NCBI GenBank assembly: GCA_949361645.1
Contig: OX442425.1
Location: 1,788,000-1,851,999 of the forward strand
Length of the DNA stretch: 64,000 nt
Reading direction: 5' to 3'
Source of the DNA: Spongilla lacustris
Lineage: Eukaryota; Porifera; Demospongiae; Spongillida; Spongillidae
The position numbers and the translations under genes are program-made. Of this stretch, positions 34,651-46,440 are shown piece after piece. Each line of letters begins with the position of its first letter. Position 1 is the first letter of the stretch. The notes under the pieces were generated by a model that worked only from the letters and a program-made list of their open reading frames with translations, made no database searches and was not told the origin of the DNA.

Positions 34651-34869
34651 TCCCCAATTTCTGAATTTGGAAGATACCTTTAGGACATTTTCTATCATGA
34701 GGGAGAACATTATCCAAACACTGCATGACAGGTATTGATGGGCACTAGTTTACTGTAAGTGCCATAGAAGCTTAAGCATCTAAAGAGGTGCTCATTTATG
34801 ATAGTATGTTGCACTCTTTGGGTGGTCATGGAAGGTAGCAGGTGTCAAGTCTATTGGCATGCCCAGAGA

Positions 34870-35180
34870 AAGAGATTAGCATCAAGATGTTGAAAGCACA
34901 ACAGCTGGACAGGAAACTAGTCTGTTGCTTATTCATCATTGCTGTTGCAACTGCTTTTAGCTAATGGAATACAACTTGGTCACTGTGTGTTTAAGCAAAG
35001 TGAAATGAGGCAGCATTTATGAAGAAGCTTGAACAACAAGTTTTCTACATGTTTGCAATTGAAAAAATGAAGAGAGGAAGAGTTGTTCACTGCGTTATCA
35101 GTGCAGAATTTTTTTTACTTTTGCTGAGATTGACTTTTCAGGATGCAAGGTATGGTACCACTTGGCCTGCATGACTCGTA
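34870..35180 (+). pseudogene. Second Ginger-like relic: Ulp1 end plus PHD half
   Basis: Reads CLFIIAVATAF, then after a one-base shift NGIQLGHCVFKQSEMRQHL, and at about 35140 GCKVWYHLACMT. This is the CGLFAIAVATA...FKQ.EMR.HL block of a Ulp1-like protease followed by a PHD half-finger, the same order as at 8985-9325. No integrase is recognised beside it. Confidence 0.55.
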
Positions 35181-36380
35181 TAGCCAGGCGCACACGTGTA
35201 TGGGGTGGGTTCCATTGTGCTGTATGAAGTAATACACGTACCTCAGCCATCTATGGAATATTTTCAATCGCTTGTCTTGCACAAATGAAGCCATAGGTAG
35301 AACGTTTCATCGTATCGCAATATGTCCACCATCTTGATCGGCAGGCAGGTTATTGCGAGTAAGCAGAGAAAATATCTACTTTTCTATTCTACTATCCCTC
35401 ACTGCGCCAATGTGGTGTAAACATTTATTTTTAAATCCGTAACATTCATAATGGTCAACGGTTACGTTTAAAGACATTTGGCGATAATTGACCACACTAT
35501 AGGATTCGGGATTTATTTTTTTATAAAGCCTCGTGTACGTGCATGGTTTCACACCAATGATTAAATAGCAAATGGTACTACATGTATGATGAATGTAGAC
35601 CGGGCAAAACCTCTGCAATCAGTGTGAGATATCTAATTAAGCTAGGCATGACCCCCCCCCCCCCCCCCCCCCCGGATCAGGTGACTGTCACTGTATCCTA
35701 GGAGACAGTGACCGCAGGGTGGGATAGGGTGACTCCCTCCAGGCTCCAGTCCCGGTGTTAGTAATCTATTGTATTAAAACGTATCTGCGCTGCATGTGGA
35801 CCGTAACCCTAATCCTGACCCTTGTAAACTTACCCGAAACCTGAACCCTTATACCCTAATCACAAACCCATCGGTAATGAGCTATAAGCGTAAATTAAAC
35901 CTGCATGAGTATGGTACGTATTAATCAATGTACCACAAGAAATTATGATCGAAAATATAGCGAGAGTGCGAAGGGAGTCACCGCACGGGGAGGGGGGGGG
36001 GGGGGCGGTCAGGTCACCCAATCCTCCGGCACCGGGCAATCGTACAGTTGGCAGCTAGTACTAGTGGATTTCTATTTGAAACTGGTTAACTGTCATTGTC
36101 AAGGTCATTGATGTTGGTCTGTTCCAGGCAACTGGAGCATGGTCGTTCAGGGGCGGCGGAGCTATTTAGCTTTGGTCCCGGCAGCTTTTTCAGTTTAGCC
36201 ACCCCTGCATGATTACTAGCACTTGTCCGGAAATTTTTAAAGGAGTGAGTTTATGGTTACATGCATGTAAAGGGGGCAATTTTTGTGCGTTTAAAATATC
36301 AGTTGGTCCCGCGGTTGCTGAACCTGTTCCACAGCCCTGTCGTTATCGTTAGTCATATATGTAAGCGGTACGCGACGGTA
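35181..36380. other. G/C-tract-bounded repeats, no gene
   Basis: C22 at 35652-35673 with GGATCAGGTGACTGTCA following, and G15 near 35990 with GGTCAGGTCACCCAATCC following, may be inverted ends of a ~400-bp element. CCCTAA-like words (AACCCTAATCCTGACCCT, TACCCTAATCAC) occur at 35803-35872. CAGGGGCGGCGGAGC (36149) is another MITE-end word. Confidence 0.4.
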
Positions 36381-36384
36381 TAAA

Positions 36385-36600
36385 ATGGCATGCTTTTATT
36401 TAAATCGTGCTCATTGGGTGCCAGATGGATATGTACATGTACATGGTACCTTGTGCATGCACACTGTAGAAATGATTTACATGTTTGCATGTCACTCAAG
36501 TACTGTACATGAATATGATTTACTCCACAAACTGTCAATTGCTGATAACTACATGTACTTGCATTATAGTTTCTCCCGGGGAAGGGGGGGGGGGGGGGGG
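36385..36600. repeat. Dispersed copy of the 10253 MITE left half
   Basis: ATTGGGTGCCAGATG ... TTTGCATGTCACTCAAGTAC ... AACTGTCAATTGCTGATAAC matches 10260-10400 closely, then runs into a G15 tract. Confidence 0.65.
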
Positions 36601-36743
36601 GAACGCAAAAAAAAAAACAACACGCAAATATGGTTTTTATGTAAAAGCAAGCTCCACAAGCAACTGTGGCAGCATGTCAATTCAGACTACATGTTTTGGA
36701 AGAATATAGCGATCTCAATTTACTATATACTCTCATGCTATCA

Positions 36744-37710
36744 TGGGTGAATCCATAGATAGCTTAGAGATGGATTGGAAGCGCATCACGTGAGCCATTA
36801 AGACTACGCGCGCACTCCGTGATCGCGCGAATCACACCTTTCTAGAGGGTAAATCGAGGCAGAAGTCGTCAGAGAGTGGTACTACTGATTTGTGCCGAAC
36901 ATTTCTCATCGCCAATGTAAAGCGTATGCGTTCTATAACGTATTGACCTTAAAATAGCCACGCTTTGTATTACACGTGTGGCGGAACTTCAATTTCAGCA
37001 CTCTCGCGTGCTTATGTAGCTTTTGTCAACGACAGGTGAGTCTCTAAAGCTTTAGTATGCTTTCTGTGTTTAAAGAGGTCATTTCTCAAGGTGGGATTTT
37101 TTTTTATCTTCATTGGATAGTGTGTAACATCGTTCTGAAGTAGAGAAGGGCCTAACTAGATATACCTCGTGTATGTACCTGTTTACAAGCCATCCTAAGT
37201 GTTTTGTAGTGTTAAATAGGAATCTTGATTATTCAGTGAATGCTCCTGGAGGGATTTTTTTTCGTTTTACTTGATTTTCTAAAAACTCTCCTGCAAACAG
37301 CGCTGATTGTTACGAGCTCCTCATAGCTTCGCGCCTTCTTTGTAACATACTACCGCGTTTCCTTACTTTCTAAGGTTGATAAAAACATTTCTCAACATCA
37401 GACAACTTCTCTGCATACTAGCAGAGGACCTCCTTGCTATTTAGGCAATGAAAACCAAGGTTAGAGTTTCGGAGCATCTCCTACAGCGTCACTCGACGAT
37501 GGAATCTGTATCTTAAAGCCGTCACCAAATAATACATTTTGAAGAGCATGTTTCGGTGTTTCACCCAGTTTAGTCGTTGCCTCACCAGCCAAGTAGATTT
37601 GTAAAAGGCCTACACACGAACACAAGCAGAGCAGATCACGGAGTGTAGGTGATAATTAACGGTAATTAACCGTGCTTCCAACCCATCTCTAAACTATCTA
37701 TGATGAATCT
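36744..37710. mobile_element. ~960-bp TIR MITE
   Basis: The left end GAATCCATAGATAGCTTAGA (then GATGGATTGGAAGC) is mirrored at the right by GCTTCCAACCCATCTCTAAA ... GAATC. A second inverted pair, CACTCCGTGATC and GATCACGGAGTG, lies inside. No coding sequence. Confidence 0.65.
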
Positions 37711-38097
37711 AAAAACAACACATTAGGGGAGGGGGGGGGGGATATTAAATGTCACAATATATGACACTAATTTAGTTTGGACAAGGTCGGGCATGTAGCT
37801 TTTAACTTAGCTCTGTACGGTATACTTTAACGCGTACTGTACGTTATCGTGAGCTGACAAAGTCATTACGATCGTCGATCGCAGGTGTTTCCAATCACGC
37901 AATAATTATCATAATTTGAAATGTTTCATGGCTGGACTGGATGCTGATGGACATCAGGCTGTGAATACCCCTCGGCATCCAAATCATGAATGGTAATTTA
38001 CAAGGCATCATCGCTTGAAACAGTGAATGGGGTCACGGCACAATTTCTGTCTGGAACTCGACTGCAAGTGCTTCAAAATCTCGCGGCGGGAATATAT

Positions 38098-38875
38098 AAT
38101 TTGGGAAAGTTTACGAGAACAGGGACATATATAATGTTTGAATTGCTATAACTTTCGAATGGTTAAAGCTATCAACTTTCTGTTTTCGGCACTTCATGCT
38201 ACACTAATTCTATATGGTATAAAGTAATTTTGGCGTCTTAAACATGCTCCATGTCAGTATCGCAACTTCCGATACCCCAAGAGGTTCAAACTCACCATAA
38301 CTTTCGGCAGGAATACTCAAATCGCTCCAAATTCGGTCTGTACATAACGAGGTCCCTTAGCAATTGGATTATTCTGTTCGTTAATTTTTATGTCATCCGT
38401 TACAGAGATACAGTTGAACAAACTACTTGCACGTTTTCCCGCTTGATTCGCGCCACCGCCTCCCCATACATTGAGCGGGACGCGATTTGCCCAAATCATT
38501 GGCGGGAATCGAGCGTGAAAACGTGCACGTGGTTTGTTCAACTGTATCTCCGTAGCATATGGTATAAAAAGTAACGAACAAAACATTCCAATTGCTAAGG
38601 GACCTCTTTATGTACAGACCGAATTGGTATTAGTTATGGCGAGTTTGAACCCCTTGGGACATCGGACGTCGTGATACTAGCATGGAGCATGTTCAACACC
38701 CCCAAAATGTACTTTACCGTAGATAGAGGATGTAGTATAAAGTGCCGAAAATAGGACGTTGATAGCTTTAACCGTTCGAACGTTATAGCAATTCAAACAT
38801 AATGCCATTTTAAATTTATAACTTTTTTAAAAATAATATACGCTATTCGTCCCTTTTCTCGTAAACTGCCCCATT
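38098..38875. mobile_element. Foldback MITE I related to the giant element's ends
   Basis: Whole-element palindrome of about 780 bp with ends GGGAAAGTTTACGAGAA and complement. Shared inner blocks in mirror order include TGCTATAACTTTCGAATGGT, GATACCCCAAGAGGTTCAAA, CATAACTTTCGGCAGGA and ACGTTTTCCCGCTTGATTCG. The centre is near 38485. No coding sequence. Confidence 0.85.
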
Positions 38876-38910
38876 ATTATATATATATAATATATATAAT
38901 TATATATATA

Positions 38911-39738
38911 TATGGGAAAGTTTACGAGAAAAGGGACCTAGCGTGTATTATAAAAAAGTATAATAAAAATGCATTTCGTTTGATTTGCTATAACTTCCGA
39001 ACAGTTAACGCTATCAACTTCCTATTTTCAATACTTCATACTGCACCATTTCTCTATGGTAAACTACATTTTGGAGTCTTGCACTTGCTCCGTGTCAGTA
39101 TTGCAACGTTCGATACCCCACTGGGTTCAAACCCGCCATAACTTTCGGTAGGAGTAATCAATTCGCTTCAAATTCGATTTGTAGGTAGAGAGGTCCTATA
39201 CCTATCGATTCGTTCTGTTCGTTAATTTTTATGCCATCCGTTACGGAGATACGGTTGAACAAACTACGTGCACGTTTTCCCGCTTGATTCGCGCCAATGT
39301 TATAATCCCCGCCTCCCCATACATTGAGCGGAACGCAATTTGCCCAAATCATTGGCGCGAATCGAGCGCGAAAATGGGCACGTAGTTTGTTCAACTGTAT
39401 CTCCGTAATGGATGGCATAAAAATCAACGAACAGAACGAATCGATAGGCATAGGACCTCTCTACCTACAAACCGAATTTGAAGCGAATTGACTACTCCTA
39501 CCGAAAGTTATGGCGGGTTTGAACCCAGTGGGGTATCGAACGTTGCAATACTGACACGGATTAAGTGCAAGACTCCAAAATGTAGTTTACCATAGAGAAA
39601 TGGTGCAGTATGAAGTGTTGGAAATAGGAAGTTGATAGCGTTAACTGTTCGGAAGTTATAGCAAATCAAACGTAATGCATTTTTATTATACTTTTTTATA
39701 ATACACGCTAGGTCCCTTTTCTCGTAAACTTTCCCATA
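38911..39738. mobile_element. Foldback MITE II related to the giant element's ends
   Basis: Near-perfect 828-bp palindrome, TATGGGAAAGTTTACGAGAA ... CTCGTAAACTTTCCCATA, centred near 39325. It shares TTGCACTTGCTCCGTGTCAG, TTCGATACCCCACTGGGTTC and CATAACTTTCGGTAGGAGTA with the terminal repeats at 39748 and 55007. It abuts the giant element with about 10 bp between. Confidence 0.9.
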
Positions 39739-39747
39739 TATATATAA

Positions 39748-40320
39748 TATGGGACAGTTCACGACAAAATGAGCCTTCGTATATATATATAAATAAAATG
39801 TTATAAAATTCCCTTATGTTTGAATCGCTATAACTTCTGAATGGTAAAAGCTATCGACTTCCTATTTTCAACACTTCATACTACACCATTTCTCTATTTT
39901 AAAATCCATTTTGGAGTCTTGCACTTGCTCCGTGCCAGTATTGCAATGTTCGATACCCCACCGGGTTCACACCCGCCATAACTTTAGGTAGGAGTAATGA
40001 AATCGCTTCAAATTCGGTTTGTAGGTAGAGAGGTCCTATACCTATCGATTTGTTCTGTTCGTTAATTTTTATGTCATCCGTTACGGAGATACAGCGGCGC
40101 AAAGTTGGTACACGTTTCCCGCTCGAATCGCGCCGTTGTACGTGCGAGGCCCGCTTCCATTCATCAAAGACATGAATATGCAACTACTTCCTGTGGGCCG
40201 AGACTTTGATAACTTATAGCCACACCCATACTGCGCTAGCTAGATCTGATGAGTAAGTATTTAATGTATCGTCCCTGTCACAGTTGTTATTCGTTATCTC
40301 CTATGTAGATAACGGAGATA
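39748..40320 (+). repeat. Left terminal inverted repeat, ~575 bp
   Basis: Runs from TATGGGACAG to the start codon of the left transposase copy. It is matched by 55007-54436. Conserved blocks include GTTTGAATCGCTATAACTTC, GTGCCAGTATTGCAATGTTC, CCGCTCGAATCGCGCCGTTG and GTTGTTATTCGTTATC just before the ATG. Its position suggests that it doubles as promoter and 5' leader. Confidence 0.85.
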
Positions 40321-41645
40321 TGGCGACGTCCACTGAAGACAACACGCTCGCAAGAGTTTCAATCGGCGGACGAGGGGAGATTGAGAACGGTAGTGACGGT
40401 GGTTATACTACTGACGACGACTGACGATGGTGGTTGTAGGGAGTGAGCAGCCCCTAAATGACTAAGAGCCAGCAGCCCTAGTCTCGTACCCAGACCCTGA
40501 TTCCCACAGCTGCGGATGGACACCAGCCCCACCCCCACATATGCCTCACTGCATTGCAAGTCCAGACAGCAGCCCCGCATAACCAGCAGCAGACGCCACC
40601 AACCCGCACTACCTATGGAACCACCTACCCATATCAGACCCTACACACGAGCCACAAACTAACCAGTGGGGTCAGCCTCCACAATGGTATACCAGTGGAA
40701 ACACTGCTATCCCTCTCGCTGCAAATGGAGTTGGCAGCCCCCACAATTTCAATCAAGGGAAGCCACACATCCCAATGGACTTACAGCAGAACCTAGCTGA
40801 CTGTGTCCGGCAGTGTGGCCAGGATGTCACTTGTGTGTCACAGCTGTACCAGGACTGGAATGCCTTCTTGAGCCAGTGGTTTGGTCCTCTGGTTGGCCTA
40901 AGACACTACCACACATTTGAGTTTGATCAAGACCACCCTGGTGTCATGAGGATGGAGACCTTGCCATCGGACACAAACCCCACCGAGATGAGCATGCTGA
41001 GGGCTGGAGTGGCCATAAAGGACATACAGGAGGCTTATCAGAGCCAAGTGATGCCACCTGTTATTACCCCCAGTGGATTGTCCCTGATGCGGTCACTGTA
41101 CCTGTACGAGAAGGTGAGGGAATACGGTCGTGACCCCAAGAAAAGGGACAAGGTGTTGTCCAAAGCCTTCACAAAGCTTAGAGGCCAACTCTTCCTATAT
41201 ATCCATGCGGTAATGCTTCATCCCATGCAGTAGCAGAAAATGACAAACCAAGACCTTCCTCACTTACTTACAGTCTGCAGATGACACTCACAGTGAATTG
41301 CAAGGTGAAGGTAATAGCTGACACTGTTTCTGGCAGGAGGAAATGCAGACCCAGGTCTGAACTAATCCTTGCCTACCAATGCACTGTACATGTATGTCGC
41401 AACAAGTATGCCAGTAGCCAGGCCCTGTCCCTGCACAAAAAGAACACTCACAAGCAGCCTGCTGTTCCAGGTGATGAACACAGATTCCAGCGTTGACAAA
41501 AGAAGCCAGGGTCCAGCCAAGCACAAGCCGCGAGGCATACGCTAATATCTGAAATTGACAGGCCATTTTCCAGTTCGGTGTGTGGCAAGACGTACGGCAC
41601 CCCAGCCGCACTGTATACTCACAACAAGACCAATAATGGTTCATG
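40321..41645 (+). pseudogene. Left-arm transposase copy, internally deleted
   Basis: ATG at 40321 begins MATSTEDN and stops after 24 codons (acidic start like the right copy). 40400-40770 is low-complexity CACTACCTATGG-type sequence replacing the N-terminal two thirds. From 40775 the frame resumes with LADCVRQCGQDVTCVSQLYQ, passes RHYHTFEFDQDHPGVMR and reaches KVREYGRDPKKRDKVLS. Then from about 41330 come two C2H2 fingers: the first with two extra codons between its cysteines (CTVHVC), the second with Cys changed to Ser. The core DNC/GHTKF block is missing. Where both arms exist this one has fewer frameshifts (40775-41190). Confidence 0.7.
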
Positions 41646-41689
41646 ACAAAGGAACCATATTGTGAGATGCATGCTTTTTATGTAGTTTA

Positions 41690-42472
41690 AGGTCACCTCT
41701 GCAGTGTACACCATACATCTGTGTCGTTAAGGGGTTAACTCTGTATACCATACATCTGTGTCATCAAGGGATTACCTGTACACCATACATCTGTATCGTT
41801 AAAGGGTTTTTACCTCTGTACACTTTGTGTATGTGTTATTACAGTATCACCTGTACACCATACATCTGTGTCATCAAGGGGTTACCTGAACACCATACAT
41901 CTGTGTCGTTAAGGGGTTACCTCTATATACCTTATGTATGTGTTGTTAAGGGGTTACCTCTTGTGTGTACCCCATTAATCTGTTTCATCAAGGGGTTACC
42001 TGTACACCATACATCTGTGTCGTTAAGGTGTTACCTCTGCACACCTTATGTATATGTATGGGTTGTTACCTGTACAGTGTACAGTGTACACCATACATCT
42101 GTGTCGTTAAGGGGTTAACTCTGTATACCTTATGTATGTGTTGTTAAGGGGTCACCTGTACTCCATACATCTGTGTCATCAAGGGGTTACCTGTACACCA
42201 TACACCTGTGTCGTTAAGGTGTTACCTCTGCACACCTTATGTATATGTATGGGTTGTTATGGTATCACCTGTACAGTGTACAGTGTACACCATACATCTG
42301 TGTCGTTAAGGGGTTAACTCTGTATACCTTATGTATGTGTTGTTAAGGGGTCACCTGTACACTGTACATCGGTGTCGTTAAGGGGTTACCTCTGCACACC
42401 ATACATCTGTGTCATCAAGGGGTTACCTGTACACCATACATCTGTGTCGTTAAGGGATTTTTACTTTTCACG
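41690..42472. repeat. Minisatellite 1, left arm (~36-bp unit)
   Basis: Tandem copies of GTACACCATACATCTGTGTC followed by GTTAAGGGGTTACCT. Units vary and a longer TATGTATATGGGTTGTTA variant is interspersed. The reverse-complement array is at 45765-46440. Confidence 0.85.
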
Positions 42473-42529
42473 TAGTGGTGATGTAATCCATCTGATGCTG
42501 TGAAAATCTAGGTCTGGGTGTGAGACTAG

Positions 42530-43330
42530 TGACGATGGTGGTCCCATTTACACCCTGTATATGTGTCTGCTGTGGGATCAAATCCATGGTCCCATTTACA
42601 TCCTGTATGTGTGTATTTTGGGGTCAAATCCATAGTCCCATTTACACACTGTAGGTGTATCTATTGTCGGGTCAAATGCATGATCCCATTTACACCCTGT
42701 ACTTGAGTCTGTTTTAGGGTCAAATCTATGGTTCCATTTACACCCTAAAGCTGTGTCTGTTGTGAGATAAAATCCATGCTCCCATTTACACCCTGCATGT
42801 ACTTTTGTCTGTTGTGGGGTAAATTCATTGGTCCCATTTACACCCTGTACTTTTTCTGTTGTGGGGTCAATTCATTGGTCCCATTTATACCCTGTACTTT
42901 TGTCTGTTGTGGGGTCAATTCATTGGTCCCATTTACACCCTGTACTTTTGTCTGTTGTGGGGTCAATTCATTGGTCCCATTTACACCCTGTACTTTTGTC
43001 TGTTGTGGGGTCAATGATCTGATGTACACCCTGTACTTGTGATCAAATCCATGATCCCATTTACACACTGTACTTTTGTCTGTTGTGGGGTCAATTCATT
43101 GGTCCCATTTACACCCTGTACTTTTGTCTGTTGTGGGGTCAGTTCATTGGTCCTATTTACACCCTGTACTTCTGTCTGTTGTGGGTCAAATCCATGGTCC
43201 CATTTACACCCTGTACTTGTGTCTGTTTTAGGATCAAATCCATGGTCCTATTTACACTCTGTACATGTACATGTATGTGTGTCTGTTGTGGGGTCAATGC
43301 ATTGGTCCCATTTACACCCTGTAATGGCCC
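42530..43330. repeat. Minisatellite 2, left arm (~48-bp unit)
   Basis: Units of TGGTCCCATTTACACCCTGT then ACTTTTGTCTGTTGTGGGGT then CAATTCAT. The unit length, divisible by three, opens cysteine-rich plus frames (TPCTFVCCGVNSLVPF) that I treat as spurious. The inverted counterpart is at 45270-45690. Confidence 0.85.
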
Positions 43331-45265
43331 AGGGTCCAATCAGGTCAACTCCCTCACTGCAAGTGGACAGAACCATTAATGCAAGTTAACTTAATAGCCC
43401 CACACTACATGTCCAGACAGTTAGCACCAGTGCATGGAGCAATTGCAGGTGGAGTTATCAGACTGGCAGCAAGGGAGCAATCAGGTGCTAAAAAATCCTA
43501 CAGGGTCATTGGGGGTCCCCACAATAATGCAGCTCTCACACTGCGATAGGAATTGGCACCCCCCACTATATTAGGGGAGCCATGAACTGGATTAACACAT
43601 GCCCCATTCACCCCCATGGCCCTATCTCCCACTACCTATCCTCCTCTACTGCAAGTTGTATCAGAGGCCCAGGCCATCCCCTACTCAATAGCACTCTCAG
43701 TCCCCACACGACCAGCCCTCCCACCCACCCCTAAAAACCCCTCTAACATATGGTGTAATCGTACTACCAACAGGCCGGAGAGCTGCCAGCTGCCACATTA
43801 CCAGGGTTGAATGGGGTCGTCACAAAGCTATGTGGAGTGGAACCTTGAACTGGAGCCGACCCCAAATACTGGGGCCAGCCACAATGGCCCTCTATCCTAG
43901 CCCCACACAGCTCCTCACTGCAAATGCAAATGAAGCCACTACCTATGAAACCATTAACCCCCACACTACTAGAGTACTTACTAGTAGGGGACCGGAACCA
44001 TCGTGGAGCTACCATCTCGCATTGGACAAATGGGGATACCACCACTGAGTGTACATGCCTACGTTTTTCTCTTCACACATTTTGTGTTGTACATGTAGAT
44101 CTGAACTAGGTCTACTGTAGACATGTACATGTTTTGTGCATGTACATGTACGTATACAGAGTAAATTTTATCTGGTGTGAAGCCATGCTGTTAGTGGTGA
44201 ATATACTTACCTGCCCTATCGGTACTGATTGCGGTGGGTCTGCACCCGTGGTTGGTGTATATAGACAACCAAGGCTTGCAGAGGGCGTTTTGCCTACTGG
44301 GAACTACATACTGTAAGGCCTTACTTTACGCGAGTAGCAAAATATGGAAGTACCATTTTGAATGTCACGCATGCACAGTCACAGCTACAATGTGGCACGA
44401 TGAAGACATCAGAATTCATGACCACACAATGCAAGTGGAGTTAATAGACCCTACAAATTTAATGGATTCATCAACTACGTTATACCTAGCCCTAGGCTGG
44501 TGTTTCTGCCAAAATGTATGTGCGCGGGTAGTGTATAGTGGCCGTGGGGCACAGGTGAAACTGGGTTACACTGGTAATGTCTGGTGACATCTCTGACAGT
44601 GCTGTGTGGTCATGAATTCTGACGTCTTCACCGTGACACATTGTAGCTGTGACTGTGCTTGCAATTTATGTGACATTGATTCAAAATGGCACTAATATGT
44701 TTTGCTACTAGTTCTCAGTACATGTAGGCAAAACGCCCTCTGCAAGCCTTGGTTGTCTATATACACCAACCACGGGTGCAGACCCACCACAATCAGTACC
44801 GATAGGGCAAGTAACTATATTCACCACTAACAGCATGGCTTCACACCAGAATGCACAAAACATGTACATGTACATGTCTACAGTAGTTCAGATCCACATG
44901 TACAGCACAAAATGTGTGAAGAGAAAAACGTATACGCATGTACACTCTACAAATGGAGGCTGCTCCAGTGGTGGCATCCCCATTTGTCCAATGCAAGCTG
45001 GTAGCTCCACGATGGTTCCCCTACCAGTAATTCCTCTTGTAGTGTGGGGGTTAATGGTTTCATAGGTACATGTAGTGGCTTCACGTGCATTTGCAGTGAG
45101 GAGCTGTGTGGGGCTAGGATAGAAGGCCATTGTGGCTGGTCCCAGTGTTTGAGGTCGGCTCCAGTTCAAGGTTCCACTCCACATGCTGAGGTCTAGCTTT
45201 GTGACGACCCCATTCAACCCTGGTAATGTGGCAGCTGGCAGCTCTCCGGCCTGTTGGTAGTATGA
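43331..45265. repeat. Palindromic core of the giant element
   Basis: The arms 43780-44510 and 44520-45262 are inverted copies. Examples: GCCGGAGAGCTGCCAGCTGC (left) against its complement near 45235; GGTGTATATAGACAACCAAG against 44747; GACATCAGAATTCATGACCA against GTGGTCATGAATTCTGACGT. The left-only part 43340-43780 is proline-rich low-complexity sequence related to 40540-40740. There is no gene with recognisable domains in the core. Confidence 0.8.
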
Positions 45266-45269
45266 CCCC

Positions 45270-45690
45270 ACAACAGACAAAAGTACAGGGTGTAAATGGG
45301 ACCAATGAATTGACCTCACAACAGACAAAAGTACAGGGTGTAAATGGAACCATGTATTTGACCCCACAACAGACATAAGAACAGGGTGTAAATGGGACCA
45401 TGGATTTGATCACAAGTACAGGGTGTAAATGGGATCATGGATTTGAGTCCCTACAACAGACACAAGTACAGGGTGTAAATGGGAGCATGGATTTGATCTC
45501 ACAACAGACACAAGTTTAGGGTGTAAATGGGACCATAGATTTGACCCTAAAACAGACTCAAGTACAGTGTGTAAATGGGACCATGGATTTGACCCCACAA
45601 TAGATACACTTACAGTGTGTAAATGGGACCATGGATTTGATCCCACAGCAGACACTAGTACAGGGTGTAAATGGGACCACCGTCGTCACT
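45270..45690. repeat. Minisatellite 2, right arm
   Basis: Reverse-complement units GTACAGGGTGTAAATGGGAC followed by CATGGATTTGACCCCACAAC. The array is about half the length of the left one (42530-43330), so the arms have changed copy number independently. Confidence 0.85.
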
Positions 45691-45764
45691 AGTCTCGCAC
45701 CCAGACCTAGATTTTCACAGCATTGGATGGATTACATCACCACTACGTGAAAAGTAAAAATCCA

Positions 45765-46440
45765 TAAACGACACAGATGTATGGTGTACAGGTAACCCCT
45801 TAATGACACATACATAAGGTGTACAGAGGTATCCCCTTAACAACACGGATGTATGGTGTACAGGTAACCCCTTGATGACACAGATGAATGGGGTACACAC
45901 AAGAGGTTAAATCCCTTAACAACACATACATAAGGTTTACAGAGGTAACCCCTTAACGACACAGATGTATTGTGTAAAGGTAACCCCTTGATGACACAGA
46001 TGTATGGTGTACAGAGGTAACCCCTTAACGACACAGAAGTACAGTGTACAGGTAACCCCTTAACAACACATACATAAGGTATACAGAGTTAACCCCTTAA
46101 CGACACAGATGTATGGTGTACAGGTAACCCCTTGATGACACATATGTATATGATGGGGGGGGGGGGGGGGGGGGGGGGGTACAACAAGAGGTAACCCCTT
46201 AACAACACATACATTAACGACACATACATAAAGCATACAAAGGTAACCCCTTAACGGCACAGATGTATGGTGTACAGGTAACCCCTTAACGGCACAGATG
46301 TATGGTGTACAGGTAACCCCTTAACGGCACAGATGTATGGTGTACAGGTAACCCCTTAACGACACAGATGTATGGTGTACAGGTAACCCCTTGATGAAAC
46401 ATACATAAGGTTTACAGAGGTAACCCCTTAACGACACAGA
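45765..46440. repeat. Minisatellite 1, right arm
   Basis: Units of GACACAGATGTATGGTGTAC followed by AGGTAACCCCTTAAC, inverted relative to 41690-42472. A G25 run interrupts it at 46155-46179. Confidence 0.85.

Noticed and set aside
38251..40183. ~90-107-aa frames in the foldback MITEs
   Set aside because: Similar frames recur in every copy on opposite strands because the DNA is palindromic. No domain is visible.
41288..41644. 118-aa minus-strand frame with many Cys
   Set aside because: Antisense of the zinc-finger part of the left transposase copy.
42776..43389. Cysteine-rich frames TPCTFVCCGVNSLVPF
   Set aside because: Product of the 48-bp minisatellite. The inverted array in the other arm gives the same type of frame on the other strand.
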